Shown here: one piece after another, positions 46,076 to 57,028 of the stretch
How the letters are laid out: each line of letters starts with the position of its first letter
Position numbering within the stretch: the stretch's first letter is position 1
From: Mycoemilia scoparia
Lineage: Eukaryota; Kickxellomycota; Kickxellomycetes; Kickxellales; Kickxellaceae
Length of the DNA: 64,000 nucleotides
NCBI GenBank assembly: GCA_027575805.1
Contig: JANBPU010000002.1
Location: 434,001-498,000, forward strand
Direction of reading: 5' to 3'
Notes under the pieces: generated by a model
What the model was told of the DNA's origin: nothing
Databases searched by the model: none
What the model saw: the letters and a program-made list of their open reading frames with translations, nothing else
Translations under genes and position numbers: made by a program

Positions 46076-48030
46076 TTTTTCTTTAAATTTCCTCTAACAT
46101 CGTGGCACACTTTTGTTTGTTGCTAGATCGTTTGACAACAAAATGTGTGTTTATATTGGATCGATCTTAATTATGGGCTGAGTCTGGATTTTATCTACTT
46201 TGATTCTTTAGATAACCCTAATCCAAGTTTCGTACATGCATCTTCATTTAATTTCTATAATATTATATCATTTTTCTTGGTTTTCTCATTTGGAGTTAAT
46301 AGTGTACTTGACAAGCTCATTTGAATTCTTATGATATTTGTCAGCAAATATCATGGTAAGGGGTAAAAAGCATGACATGATCAAATGTCGTACAAACTCC
46401 AGAAATGTCATAGTTTCACAATGCCCTAGTAGATAGGCACATTACCTCAAATTTAGTAGTCAATTGTGGCTAGTTTTTGTTACCTGAAACATTTACAACA
46501 TTGCTTACTAATTCAAGTTACCTTTTTTTGCATTAAACGCCAAAAATACATTTAAATGTCTACAAAATTGCTTACTAATATCTAAATATTTGATTTGAAA
46601 CCACTTGAAAAGTGTGTATTTAAATATGACGAAATTCAGCTTGATATTAGACCATAGCTGGTACTACACAAATATTTGTTATATTGAGCTATTACACATA
46701 ATTTGGTATGTCCCTTGTATTGATTGGTATTTACGTGTATAGTATTATGCAAAATAATACTATGCTAGATATGGGTAGTAATGAATATTTATATTAGACT
46801 ACTTGAGTATGTTGTCAAGTGAAATTCATATTTTTATGAATGGTAACAATGAGTGTGGATGCGTTGGACGATCATGATATTCAGCAGAGGCTCCAAACTG
46901 CTTTTGGAGTAGTATAGCCATAGTCATATTGGCTGCGGTCCCGATTGTTCAATTTGAAACCAATCGGACTGGGATGGAGAGGAGAGAGACACACACACCT
47001 TGCAAACCAATTCTATTCATAAGCAAAAAATAGTGAGGAGTGGTATTAATGACACCGATCCAAAGATCATTCCAAACGAAAAAATCTTTTAAATGTGGTG
47101 ACAGCAATGGCCATTGACCTGTTCAGTTTGTGGTGCGAGATAAAGCCGAACAACTAAAACAAAAACAGTGGGGGTCAACAAATGGCGGATCCTAGTTAGA
47201 CAAATCCATAAAGGGCTGAAAAACTTTGCTGCCAACATTATTTGCAACATCTGGACTTGGTCCTGTTCTTTGAAATATCCGTGCATTGGCAAGTAACCGT
47301 ATTTCCTTCCGATGGTCATCTTTAGGGTCTGTTAAAGTGAGCGTGTGTCCTTGGAGATGTTCCCCATATAATACACAGATCTCACAAAAGGTACTCCGAA
47401 AGTGATAAAAAAGCCGTGGATCTGCAAAAGAACGCCGCTCTTTGCCACTATTTGTAATCCTTGGCATGATGCGATCTGACCAATATGCGATGAAGGTTTC
47501 ATCAATTCCTACGAGTTTTAAAATTGTTCAATTTTAATGCTGTGTTGATGGCCGTGTTAGCCAAACCCCGTTGATCCATGACATGTAAATCTTCAAGCTT
47601 TGGTGACCCGCTTTATGAACATTTTTATACACATCCCTGCGTCAACTTTCCAGCATGTCCCTAACCTCGTGGCCCATTCGTACACAATCTCTCTGCCAAA
47701 AACCACGTCTGTCTCGATTCTTTTTCATTACGGACACACTCCGAGATAGTCTCTTTCATCGCTTGCGAGCTGATACTGTCACAATGTCCCTGCGTTAATG
47801 TGGGTGCTTGAATTCCTCCCATGACAAAGACTGCCTTTTCACTCACACACCACCGCAGTATGGCTTGCAGGGATATAAAAGCCCAGCCCGCTCAAAACCC
47901 TGCCACCGATTTCATTTAGCTTAAACAACCTACACTTTTCTTTTCCCAGCTAGCTTCGTATTTTCTACCCAGCCGCACTTATTCGCCCACCTTGAAAGCA
48001 CGCTCGCCTTTCTTTCCGAGATATTTGAAC
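46076..48030. other. intergenic region with possible gene relic and a TATA promoter
   Basis: It begins with the AT-rich upstream side of NOSIP. From about 47100 to 47890 the minus strand has several protein-like open frames (47192-47467 and 47661-47846 the longest) that do not join into one reading frame and have no recognised domain. The TATA box of the 48031 gene lies at 47874. Confidence 0.4.
47874..47880 (+). promoter_or_regulatory. TATA box of the 48031 gene
   Basis: TATAAAA followed by GCCCAGCCCGC. The spacing of about 150 bases to the ATG, with a CT-rich leader (ACACTTTTCTTTTCCCAGC) in between, fits a strong fungal promoter. Confidence 0.6.
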
Positions 48031-48378
48031 ATGAACTTCCAAAAGCTCAAAGTAATTTTCTCAAAGGCCATAAAGAGCAAGTCCAGCCAAGATATCACAG
48101 ACCCAGCCTTTTATGGCAGCCGCTCTTCGAGAAACAGCCAGGGGACTATCTATGGTACCGACTTTGCCATCGACCGCACTCTAAGACGCACCAGAACAAC
48201 CAATTCCGTAGACTCCCAAGTTACTCTTGTCGACGACGACAGACGCCGCAACCCAGCAATACACTATTTTTCAGCCATGTCTACTACAGCCACTCCAGGC
48301 TCTCGCTACCAACGCCAATCATTTAGCGCTGATGTGCCATGCAGAATCGGCCGCACAAGGGTCATCCGTTGCTACTAG
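48031..48378 (+). CDS. small basic Ser/Arg-rich protein
   Basis: A single exon encodes 115 residues from the ATG at 48031 (MNFQKLKVIFSKAIKSKSSQ); the frame is open for another 13 codons upstream but has no ATG there. The protein is rich in Ser, Arg and Thr, has no cysteine cluster or membrane segment, and shows no recognisable domain. A well placed TATA box, CT-rich leader and clean codon use support a real, possibly highly expressed gene. The N-terminal KLKVIFSKAIKSKS could form an amphipathic basic helix. Function unknown. Confidence 0.6.
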   Translation: MNFQKLKVIFSKAIKSKSSQDITDPAFYGSRSSRNSQGTIYGTDFAIDRTLRRTRTTNSVDSQVTLVDDDRRRNPAIHYFSAMSTTATPGSRYQRQSFSADVPCRIGRTRVIRCY

Positions 48379-48825
48379 CCAAATGAGCTGTGGCGTGATA
48401 ATGTAACCTTCTATTTCTTCCACCAACCCCCTCGTACTTAACTAATACGTCCACCTAAGACTTCGCCTCTTGTACCATACCTTTTACCTCCCGTCTAATA
48501 TTTCCCTAGTATTTTAATTGATTAGTAATAATATAATTGTCTCTACACTTTTATGAGTATAAATTTACCAACATATGCACATGCCATGCATTGTTAATCC
48601 TCCAAGTTGACAAAATAAAATCTGTGCAATATGAACCAATATCACAAAATATAGGATAGGTTAGGGTTAGCCTATGGTACAATTGGCCACAAAGGACACT
48701 GGGTGCTAGAAATGATAAACACAAAGTCACATTGTATTCTGGACAATTTATTTCAAACAAAAAAAGCTATTTAGTTATATATGTATTGGTATTTGTTGAT
48801 CTAACTAATGAGACACACTATATGT

Positions 48826-50153
48826 TTAATAGTCATAGAACCCTCCACCGGATTTTACTCCAAGACGTCCACTGGCAACCAGGCTGTCAAGCTTTTCTGA
48901 CGGTTTTGCTAGGTCAGACCCAGCAAGCCCTTTTCCTTCTTTGTACCATCCGTCCAAAATGAACTTGACGGTGTCAAGGCCTACATACTGTGCATAAAAC
49001 AAACAATGGCAGGCGTTTTAGATCTCTTTTTAGCATTAATGATGCAAATATATAGTGATGCTGGGTATAATAGAGGCCAATTTGTTTAACCAGTAGCTTA
49101 CATCGAGAAGTTCGAATGGGCCCATTGGGTATCCGGCGCCGAATTTCATAGCAGTATCAATATCCTGAGCAGTGGCATCGCCGCGTTCGAGCATGCGGAT
49201 GGCTTCGACCAAATAGGGAACCAAAAGGCGGTTGACAATAAATCTATATATACATCCGCAAATACACCCACACACACATATACAAGCTCATTAAAACGCA
49301 ATGTCCATACAAAGCTCACTCTGGTCGACCAAGATGTGTGTCATTCTTTGATCTGACCCCAGCAATTACATATTGCGGGAATATATACACGCAGTGGTCT
49401 GTTAAAAAGTATACCCGACACTTACCCCGGAGTATCTTTGCACATCACTGGCGCCTTATTTAATGATGCTACAAATCCACGTAGCTTATCTGATGTGTCC
49501 TGGCTAGTCTGGTCAGTTCTGACAATCTCGACAAGCTTCATTTGGGGCACGGGGTTGAAAAAATGTAAGCCAGCAAGCTGTGTCTTGCGTTTGTCCGACA
49601 GCTTTTCGCCAATAGCTTCGATGGGCAGCGAGCTTGTATTGCTAGTCAAGATCGTGTGGGAGGGCGCGACCTTGTCAAAGATGGAAAATACACTCTGCTT
49701 CGTGTCGACTTTCTCAACGATGGCCTCGACGATGAGATCTGCACCAGCAGCAGCAGACTCGGTGTCGGTTGTAAGGCTGATACGAGATAGCGTCTCGTCG
49801 ATAAACTGTGATTGACGTGGTTCGTCGCCCTGGAATTTCTTTTTGGCTACTCGCTTCAGAGACTTGATGATGTAGCTCTGACCCTTTTGCACCAAATCTT
49901 CAGACAAATCGACCAAATTGACCTTGTAATTTGCTGTTGCTGCTACCTGAGCAATGCCTGAACCCATCAAGCCGCTGCCAAGGACAGTGACGCTTGAAAA
50001 GGGTGCTGAGCTTTCATCGCTGTTCTTGGCTTCGGAGGCATAGGCACGGATAGCACGGATACTGATAGAAGCCTGGTGTCTTGGTGCAAATAGAGTCTTA
50101 TGGATACGCTGGGCTGCTGTGCGGCCGCTTACAACACGATTCATTGTTTGCAT
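48826..50153 (-). CDS. HADH: 3-hydroxyacyl-CoA dehydrogenase (mitochondrial, short-chain HADH type)
   Basis: Three exons (50153..49426, 49243..49102, 48987..48826) encode 343 residues; human HADH has 314. It oxidises L-3-hydroxyacyl-CoA to 3-ketoacyl-CoA with NAD+. Residues 1-45 are Arg-rich, hydroxylated and without acidic residues until AKNSDES, a likely mitochondrial presequence. The Rossmann motif is [18 protein letters not shown]. The catalytic region shows [13 protein letters not shown] and [17 protein letters not shown], with the His of HFFNP as the catalytic base. The C-terminal domain has [26 protein letters not shown] and the SGGGFYDY end. An in-frame ATG three codons later is an alternative start. 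Few fungi outside early-diverging and filamentous groups keep this monofunctional type (family knowledge, stated from memory). Confidence 0.94.
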
Positions 50154-50754
50154 ATGAGAAGGATCAAAGAGTTGGTGTGTGTGTGTGTATATATGTATAA
50201 GGGAGAGAACAACAGAGGTCGAAGTACTAATAATAGTGGTGACAAACGTGATAAAAGATGAAAAGCCTAAAGTATCTCAGTAAGCAATGGACTATAGAGG
50301 TTAATATGAATATATCGGGACTGGGGGGAGTATTGGGCTTTTTCAAATGCGAGTGCGTTGACAATATCCATAAGCATGTGACTTCAGATTGCAATTGAGC
50401 CCTGTGGGTACGTTTATGAAATCACAATAGGTGTGCTTGATATAGAATCAGATTATGACCAGATTTCGCCAAGTGTAAAATAAAAGTGGGTCCTTGCACA
50501 AGTTAGTATGAAAAAGGGCCATTTAAATGATGGGGTTCGAGTGTCATCAAATTTTGACTGGTCATTACTGAATTTGGCCATTTTTGGAACACTCAAAACG
50601 CCAATTAATACCAGAAATTATTCAGATTTAATGTGGGGAATATACTTAAATCGTTTATTATCTCAAAAATGCATTTGGCTTGATGAAAAAGCGGGGGAAC
50701 TTAATCTGAAAAAAAAACAAAGAGGTAAAGTATATACAAGTAGGTGTATTCTAA
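50154..50754. other. intergenic region between HADH and INO80C
   Basis: This is the HADH upstream region and the INO80C 3' flank. A plus-strand frame (50508-50825) partly overlaps the INO80C last exon antisense and is not called. GT repeat near 50173-50190. Confidence 0.5.
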
Positions 50755-51539
50755 CTACCTTAATACTACGTTGGCATTTCTTAGTGCCAGATACGATTGT
50801 TCAGCTCCTGGAGGTAATCGCTTGATGGTAGAATATACCTCAGCTGAATGGTATCTAAGGTTTGTTTTTGGATCTGTGTACCGTGCCTAGTGGCAATTGA
50901 TAAATGCATAGTTTTGTTGACGTGCAGTTTTGTATAGGAGAACTATGGGCTACCAAGAAAATGAGAAAAGCACATACCTCCAGTCCAGTGATATCGCAAT
51001 ACTTTTTTCGTGGTTCTAACGATGGGGGTGCATCTATGCTCCAATCTACATCACCACCACATGCAAATAGGACATTATAAATACATACATTGTTTTGCTT
51101 ATTCCAGCAATTGCCTATCTTTCTTTAAAATTGCTCCAGCAGTAACACACAGAAGTGCTGGCAAAAACAATCACACTCACATGTAGGAAAGTCGACGGGC
51201 CAATCTAGTGCCTTTTCCGCCATCAATATTTGTTTTACTGGTTTTGTGCGTCTTTTGGGGTTGTAATGTGGATTCTTGAATGGTTTGGAAATTTCGTTGA
51301 GGTTTGTTATCCCATTCTTGAAATGTGACTGAGGCTTTTGCTCAAATTGTTCTCTAACCGGCGTGGATGGTCTCTGGTTATGCAAAAAATAATGATATAT
51401 TATCATTCAGTGGCACATTCTATATCGACTGTATCTGAAGTCAACGGTTAAAAATGATGAATAGAAACTCAATATATATATATATATATACCTTTGGTGT
51501 CGATGGCTTAGATTTTGGCTGTGCTCTTCTTGACTTCAT
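50755..51539 (-). CDS. IES6: INO80 complex subunit C (Ies6)
   Basis: Four exons (51539..51492, 51373..51181, 51045..50978, 50886..50755) encode 146 residues. The subunit is part of the INO80 chromatin-remodelling complex and, with Arp5, couples ATPase to nucleosome sliding. The conserved block runs KPFKNPHYNPKRRTKPVKQI, then LDWPVDFPTYWSIDAPPSLE, then KKYCDITGLEARYTDPKTNL, RYHSAEVYSTIKRLP and a short LRNANVVLR end. This is the YL1-C type domain of Ies6/INO80C. The variable N-terminal half is Pro/Lys-rich and short. The donor after FPTY is GTGAGT; reading through it gives a spurious cysteine string. All four junction phases agree. Confidence 0.93.
51472..51491. repeat. TA dinucleotide microsatellite in INO80C intron 1
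   Basis: About ten TA units immediately after the exon 1 donor. Confidence 0.9.
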
Positions 51540-52123
51540 TGTATAGATAGTTAATTGAAAACTCGGCAATAATATAACAACAAGTGGGGGGAGATATCTT
51601 TTCAATATCACATGACCATATCTATGTAATCAAACACTTTGCCATGTAATATAGCTGTATGCGGTTATGGGAATGGCGCCCAGCAGGGCATTGTTAAATG
51701 TGAAAGCCACCCATTTGCTTATCAAAGAAGCAGAGGGTGGTGTGGTTTGGAAGAGCCCATCTAACTAACTGGAATATTTGCTATTAGAAGATGTACAACG
51801 CCGCAACCAATATCCGAACTCCCCTGAACGAAGCGTGGTTCGCAGAAACCAATGCCTGGGTGGTCAGGCCAACTAGGCGCAGTTGACGTCGGAGGCTTAT
51901 TTGTAAGAGGATTGGCTGGTGGTGGGTGATCGTCAAAGAGAGATTGACTTTGGCGTGTGGAAGGGTGTCAGATCCAAGACACTGCCGCTGCTGATATTAC
52001 TACTACCAACGTGAGTGTACAAAGTCCTTGTTCACGAGAATTTTTAATAAAGGCCTATCAGCTGGCTCTTATCACACAGCAAAAAAGTCATTATTTAGGT
52101 GGTCAAGTCACCCAAATCAGCAA

Positions 52124-52130
52124 TATAAAA
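52124..52130 (+). promoter_or_regulatory. possible TATA box of the 52235 gene
   Basis: TATAAAA 105 bases upstream of the proposed ATG. It argues that the upstream open frame (from 52028, no ATG) is untranslated leader. Confidence 0.45.
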
Positions 52131-52234
52131 TAACAGGGGGCACTGCTCGTGCTGCTCCTGCAGTTTTCTTATCGCTGTTTGCTCAAAACATTTTACTTTT
52201 ACTTTTGAATACTTCATTTTACATCGTTTACACT

Positions 52235-52825
52235 ATGGACGAACAAGAAGATTTTTACTGGAACCAGTATTGCTGTCAAGACTCGTCATACATGGATGAA
52301 AGGCCAGTCTTCATCTTCTCAGATACCACCGCATCATCCCAAGACGAAGCGCAGCGTTGCTATAAAGAAAATGAGGACAAGAAGCACCATATCAGGAAGT
52401 TCAAAAACAAACATAATGTTGGCCCCTTCAGGGACAACAAGGCCTTATCAAGAGCCTCCACAAGACATACGCCGTATTCCATATCTTCGCACGATTCTGA
52501 CGCATATTGGAACTCCTACGACATTCCCCATTATCCTCCCGCCGAGTCGTGTAGTGGCGAGACCAGTGGAGACCCCGGCGACAGCGCAAAGTCTAGCACG
52601 GTCCATGACACGAGCGAGCTCTCGCCAGAGTCCTCTGAACTAGGGCTCTCGACCTCAGATACATCCACACCAACTAAAGACAAGGAAAACATCCGGACCA
52701 ATGGCAGCAAGGAGCCCAGCAACGTGGATTATGGTCAAGGCGTCAATCCCATTGCCCTGATGGCCAGGCTAAACTTTGTCAAACAATGTATGGAGCAAGA
52801 GGAGCGATTGCTCAGCTGTAAATAG
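52235..52825 (+). CDS. hypothetical acidic protein with YW motifs
   Basis: A single exon encodes 196 residues from the ATG at 52235 (MDEQEDFYWNQYCCQDSSYM). It contains two copies of a Y-W-N-x-Y element: EDFYWNQY at residues 6-13 and SDAYWNSYD near residue 92. The middle is Lys/His-rich, the second half Ser/Thr/Pro-rich, and the end (NPIALMARLNFVKQCMEQEE) looks like a short helix. The neighbour at 53424-54299 carries similar YW elements. No family was recognised. The open frame upstream to 52028 lacks an ATG and contains a TATA-like box, so it is not counted as coding. Confidence 0.65.
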   Translation: MDEQEDFYWNQYCCQDSSYMDERPVFIFSDTTASSQDEAQRCYKENEDKKHHIRKFKNKHNVGPFRDNKALSRASTRHTPYSISSHDSDAYWNSYDIPHYPPAESCSGETSGDPGDSAKSSTVHDTSELSPESSELGLSTSDTSTPTKDKENIRTNGSKEPSNVDYGQGVNPIALMARLNFVKQCMEQEERLLSCK

Positions 52826-53423
52826 AGAGAATGGCGCATCAAAACCCAAAAAGGGCTGTGAATACTATATATATGCACTATCCCGTGATTCTAGCAACCT
52901 AAAATATCATCATGCATTATCTGGATATAAACATGTGTGAATGCTATGGCCAGCCAGCCACCCAAGTGTGTGAACTCACCATTGTAATTTTATTGTTTAA
53001 ATAGCACCACCTTTTTTCTTTTTATTGTAGTTTTAGGAGGTCAGTGCTTGTGTATTCTCTGACGCTTGAAACCATCTCTTTGCTTTTGATAAATACTGCC
53101 AGGCTTGTTTGCACTACTGTCAATAAACAAAAATGCATATCCCTGAACATTTGAACCATTTCCAGAATTTGTGCTTTTTGGCTCCTGTGGGAAAAGGGGC
53201 CGAAACCTGATTTAGCCTGTTGAATAAATGGACATCAATTCCACATGGATGATATTGTGTGACATGCAACATCAAATATCACCCCATAATAAGATTAGGT
53301 TCTAGCCTTGGAAATTATCGAATTGAGCAAATATGGTGGTTTTCTATATTAACGACAGACTTTGTTTATAGCAATCTTTCGCCATAAGCAGCGCTATCAA
53401 GTACTATCAAAATCAGTTGAAAC
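52826..53423. other. intergenic region between the two YW-motif genes
   Basis: Nothing recognisable beyond AT-rich 3' and 5' flanks. Confidence 0.6.
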
Positions 53424-54299
53424 ATGAGTGTGGCGACAGCAGATAATGTTTACAGTAAGGAGGCTATATCTGTGGTGGCTAGAGAGGTCCTCAAAGCGAT
53501 TTCTACCAGCCTGCTGCCAAAGATATATTCTCTGTCAGTCGCATCTACCAAGGAGAGAATAGATTTCTTGGGCCCCAAGTTCAATGACAGCAATGTATAC
53601 GATCCAAGGGAAATCGACGCTTGCATCCAATGGAAAGACGATGATTTTGGTGAGTTTGTACGGAACATGTGGGCCCATGCGAACAAAGATCAAGATACAG
53701 AAAGTGTCGAGACATTTGATCCGATTCTGTTCAAAAGGTTTGATAAGCATGCGCTTAGATGCCTTGTCGGTGTGGGCAAAGATGGTACTGGTAGTGGGAT
53801 GTATGCTATGATACTTGAGCTTGAAGATAATAGGTGGTATTATTTCAATGCCCTTCATACATTCAGCTGGAGCGGCGAAGTCAAAGAATGGTCAGAGACG
53901 ATAGCTGAGGCTAATGAGAAATTCAATGCCAAGCTGGCTGTAGGAAAACAGAATAAATCACTTGCAAGTGCCACGAGTGGCAGCGAGGATAATGACAGCT
54001 ACTGGGATAACTTAGGTTCTTCTGAGTCAGGAAGCAGTGACAATGATGATGGTGATTATTGGGCCGAGTACGATAAAAAGGCGCCAGGAGGTGACTCCAA
54101 TGATGACGTACAAGCATCGCAAGCAAGGAATATAGCCCCACAAAGAAATTCTGATATCAATCCAAATAAGACAGTTGTTCTCGACCACATCAAAACGACA
54201 TTAGGGTCATTAGCAAAGTTGGCCACATCATCTGGAGTGTCACCCGAAGAATTTATTGATCTGGCTTCTTGGGCTATGGAAAAAAGTGTGGCCCTGTAA
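53424..54299 (+). CDS. hypothetical protein with YW motifs
   Basis: A single exon encodes 291 residues. Residues 1-175 look like a globular domain with regular hydrophobic patterning (for example RCLVGVGKDGTGSGMYAMIL and DNRWYYFNALHTFSWSGEVK). Residues 180-225 are acidic and Ser-rich and carry DSYWDNLG and GDYWAEYD, similar to the YW elements of the gene just upstream. The last 45 residues form probable helices (HIKTTLGSLAKLATSSG, then EEFIDLASWAMEKS). No known domain was recognised. It is convergent with the SLP2 gene, 119 bases between stops. Confidence 0.75.
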   Translation: MSVATADNVYSKEAISVVAREVLKAISTSLLPKIYSLSVASTKERIDFLGPKFNDSNVYDPREIDACIQWKDDDFGEFVRNMWAHANKDQDTESVETFDPILFKRFDKHALRCLVGVGKDGTGSGMYAMILELEDNRWYYFNALHTFSWSGEVKEWSETIAEANEKFNAKLAVGKQNKSLASATSGSEDNDSYWDNLGSSESGSSDNDDGDYWAEYDKKAPGGDSNDDVQASQARNIAPQRNSDINPNKTVVLDHIKTTLGSLAKLATSSGVSPEEFIDLASWAMEKSVAL

Positions 54300-54418
54300 T
54301 ATAGTATCTTTGCTCAATTTTAACAATATAAGCTATTTGTTTCTATTCAAGAATACTATTTAATGTAACATAGTCATAAAGATATAGCACTATCTAAAGC
54401 GTTTTCTAAGTTGCACCA

Positions 54419-55710
54419 TCAGTTATTGGCATTGTTATTGCCGTTGTTAGAGGCACTAAGGGCATTATTCTTGCTGTTCAAATAGTCCCTGGCCTTTTGA
54501 CTAGAATTTATTGTGCCGTATATCGACATGGCTTGGGTGACCATAGAACTGATATCGTTAGTAGACGAGGGAATAATGACCGAGTTGCCCTCTTTGGCGA
54601 GCTTGGAAAAGGCATTGACGTACTGCTCGGCAACATGCAGCGACACTGCGTCTTTTCCACCTGGATTCTCGGTGATGGCCTTGGCAACCTTGGTTATAGC
54701 TTCTGCCTCGGCTTCCGCAGTCCTCTTTATTGCTTCGGCTTCACCAAGAGCACGGTTGATCTGCTGCATCTTGTCTGCCTCGGAGGCAAGAATTTGGGCC
54801 TGCTTCTGGCCCTCTGCTACGTTAATAGCTGCTTGTCTAGTACCTTCGCTTTCCAAGATCTGGGCACGCTTGCTTCTCTCTGCTGATACCTGCGAGTGCA
54901 TAGCCTCAACAACTTTCTTGGGTGGATGGATGTCACGAATTTCATAGCGCAGGCAGCGGATTCCCCAAGACTCGCTGGCCGTATTGATGGCGTGGACAAT
55001 ATTGTGGTTCAGTGTATTGCGCTCTGCAAGGGTAGTATCTAAAGTCATCTGGCCGATTTCAGCACGCATGGTGGTTTGTGCCAACTGAGTGATCGAGAAT
55101 TCGGCATCAGCAACACCGTAAGATGCTTTGTATGGGTCCACCACCTTGTAGTACAGGACACCGTCCAGCTCCAGGGTCACGTTGTCGTGTGTGATGGCAG
55201 ATTGTGTGGGAATTTCAACTGCGACTTCCTTAAGCGACTGCACATACTTTATTGAATCTAGAATAGGAACCAAGATGGCCAAGCCCGGCTCCAGTATACG
55301 GCTGAATCTGCCCATCCGCTCAACGATCCATGCTTCTTGCTGGGGAACAAACTTGAATATAGTGTTGATCGGTGGCTTTTTTCGCACACTGGATTGGTTT
55401 GCCATTCTCATGAGCTTCAAGAACTCCTGTTCATCTGATCGGGCTCCCTTCCTGTCAGAGTCATCTGAAAGCATGCGACGCTGATTGTATGACCTAGAGT
55501 TCCTAGATATTGCAACAAGGTTCACCTATTATGCATGGCGGCATCAAGTGTAGTGAGTTTGTTATAGGTGAGTGCACTAAAACGCATGCTTATCAGGCTC
55601 TGTTAATAAGCGAGAATGCTTACCCTTGAAATTGGGGTCACGGTGCACAGGCTACTTCTCATAACCTGGTTTCTGAGGAAGGAAGTTAAAGGTCTCGTAT
55701 TCAGATGCAT
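54419..55710 (-). CDS. SLP2: stomatin-like protein 2 (SPFH/prohibitin family, mitochondrial)
   Basis: Two exons (55710..55624, 55525..54419) encode 397 residues; human SLP2 has 356. Exon 1 encodes MHLNTRPLTSFLRNQVMRSS, an Arg-rich, acid-free mitochondrial presequence. The mature part has FKFVPQQEAWIVERMGRFSR, LEPGLAILVPILDSIKYVQS, PYKASYGVADAEFSITQLAQ and MRAEIGQMTLDTTLAERNTL, all SLP2 hallmarks. A long Ala/Glu-rich coiled coil follows (EADKMQQINRALGEAEAIKR), then an Asn-rich tail. SLP2 binds cardiolipin and prohibitins at the inner membrane and helps form SPY-type protease platforms (family knowledge). If exon 1 were overlooked the protein would lack both start codon and targeting signal. 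Confidence 0.95.
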
Positions 55711-57028
55711 TTTAGAGAGAAACAATAGAGTAATGAATTGATGCACGCTACATGCGATGGTTTTTGGCCGTATTATATATGCCCATTTTGATATTGTATA
55801 GATTAGGCAGAACGTACAGACTTATGGTAATAAATCAGTCACTTACGATAATTCCAGGTGGTATTGTATAAAAATGCCAAGCCCTTTAAAATTTCATAAA
55901 AGCGGAATATATTATTGAACATCATTTATTGCCCAGATATAGCTTATTGTAAGAAAGAGCTACGCCAAAGCCTATTGCTTGTAGCCTTAGTAGTAGACTG
56001 TAATAGTAAATGCTAATAAAAATGATGATATCAAAGTATTTAACAGAAGCTTGCCTTTGAATGAAAATGCCAGCAACTTTCATTAACCAACAGATACCAC
56101 GAGTTAAAACAAAATGGTTTGGACCTTTATTTGGATTTGGTGCTTTTTGGGAGGTATGATTACAAAAATAATGCTTGTAGCCTAGATAGCCATTGTTTTT
56201 GTTATCCTTCCCAGCTTATTTTCGAGCCAAGCCGACACCAACACAACACATTCGAATTCAGCCAGTCACCCGTATTTAAGAAGACTGGTCCACACAATGC
56301 CGCTTTGATTTGGATTCTGAGCGGTTGAACACTGCTTCTACTGCTTTTGGAAAGCAGTCAAACTGAATCCACACTGGCCAACATGAAGAAGTATATTATT
56401 CAGTGAGAAAAAGTGACATATAAGGGTACCAAAACAACTACGGCATGTATTTGAACTTAGTTATTGTTTTGTTGGGCCATAATATATGGCTGAGCCAAAG
56501 AAGTTGGAACGTACACACAAGATGGCCACACAGGTTCGTTTTATACACTCATTCTGTTATATAAAGGGACTGAAAAGTAGGTGTATGTTTGAGTACTCCT
56601 TTACGCTCTTTGTTAACCCTTTCCTTTCTACATCACCAGCTCCGTCGTTATTATTGTTATTATTATTAATATTATTATTGTCGCTTTCACTGCTGCTCTT
56701 GGTGTTGTTGTTGCTGCTGCTGCTGGTAGCTAATACATCTTGCTCAGGTGCTAATATACATAATACACATTTATTATCTGGAACATCTGAACACGACTCT
56801 GGCTAAAAGTCAAGACATTTTTACTTTCATTCTTTGTGATCTTAAAACAGGTACTTTATTTTTAAACGTTTCTGAAACCCGCCTTGGTTTTAGCCCCCAT
56901 AGGATTCCTAAACATATATGCTTAAAAATTCTCGACTCCCCTCGAATACACACTGACCTTTTTTACCTTCTATCTTATAACCGTATACTTTCCCCATTTT
57001 TCTTTATTTTAGTTCCGCACGTTAAATA
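55711..57028. other. 1.3 kb intergenic region
   Basis: This is a shared divergent upstream region. It holds TTA/ATT and CTG/TTG-rich low-complexity sequence at 56643-56730. A TTTTAG acceptor-like site at 57007-57012, just before the 57029 ATG, hints at a leader intron. I recognise no gene. Confidence 0.5.

Noticed and set aside
51125..51406. Frame ending in a CECDCFCQHFC cysteine string, resembling the nine-cysteine module
   Set aside because: The cysteines come from reading through a GTGAGT donor of the INO80C gene; correct splicing gives the conserved PTYWSIDAPPS block.
54497..54947. Plus-strand frames of 129 and 144 codons
   Set aside because: Antisense shadows of the SLP2 gene.
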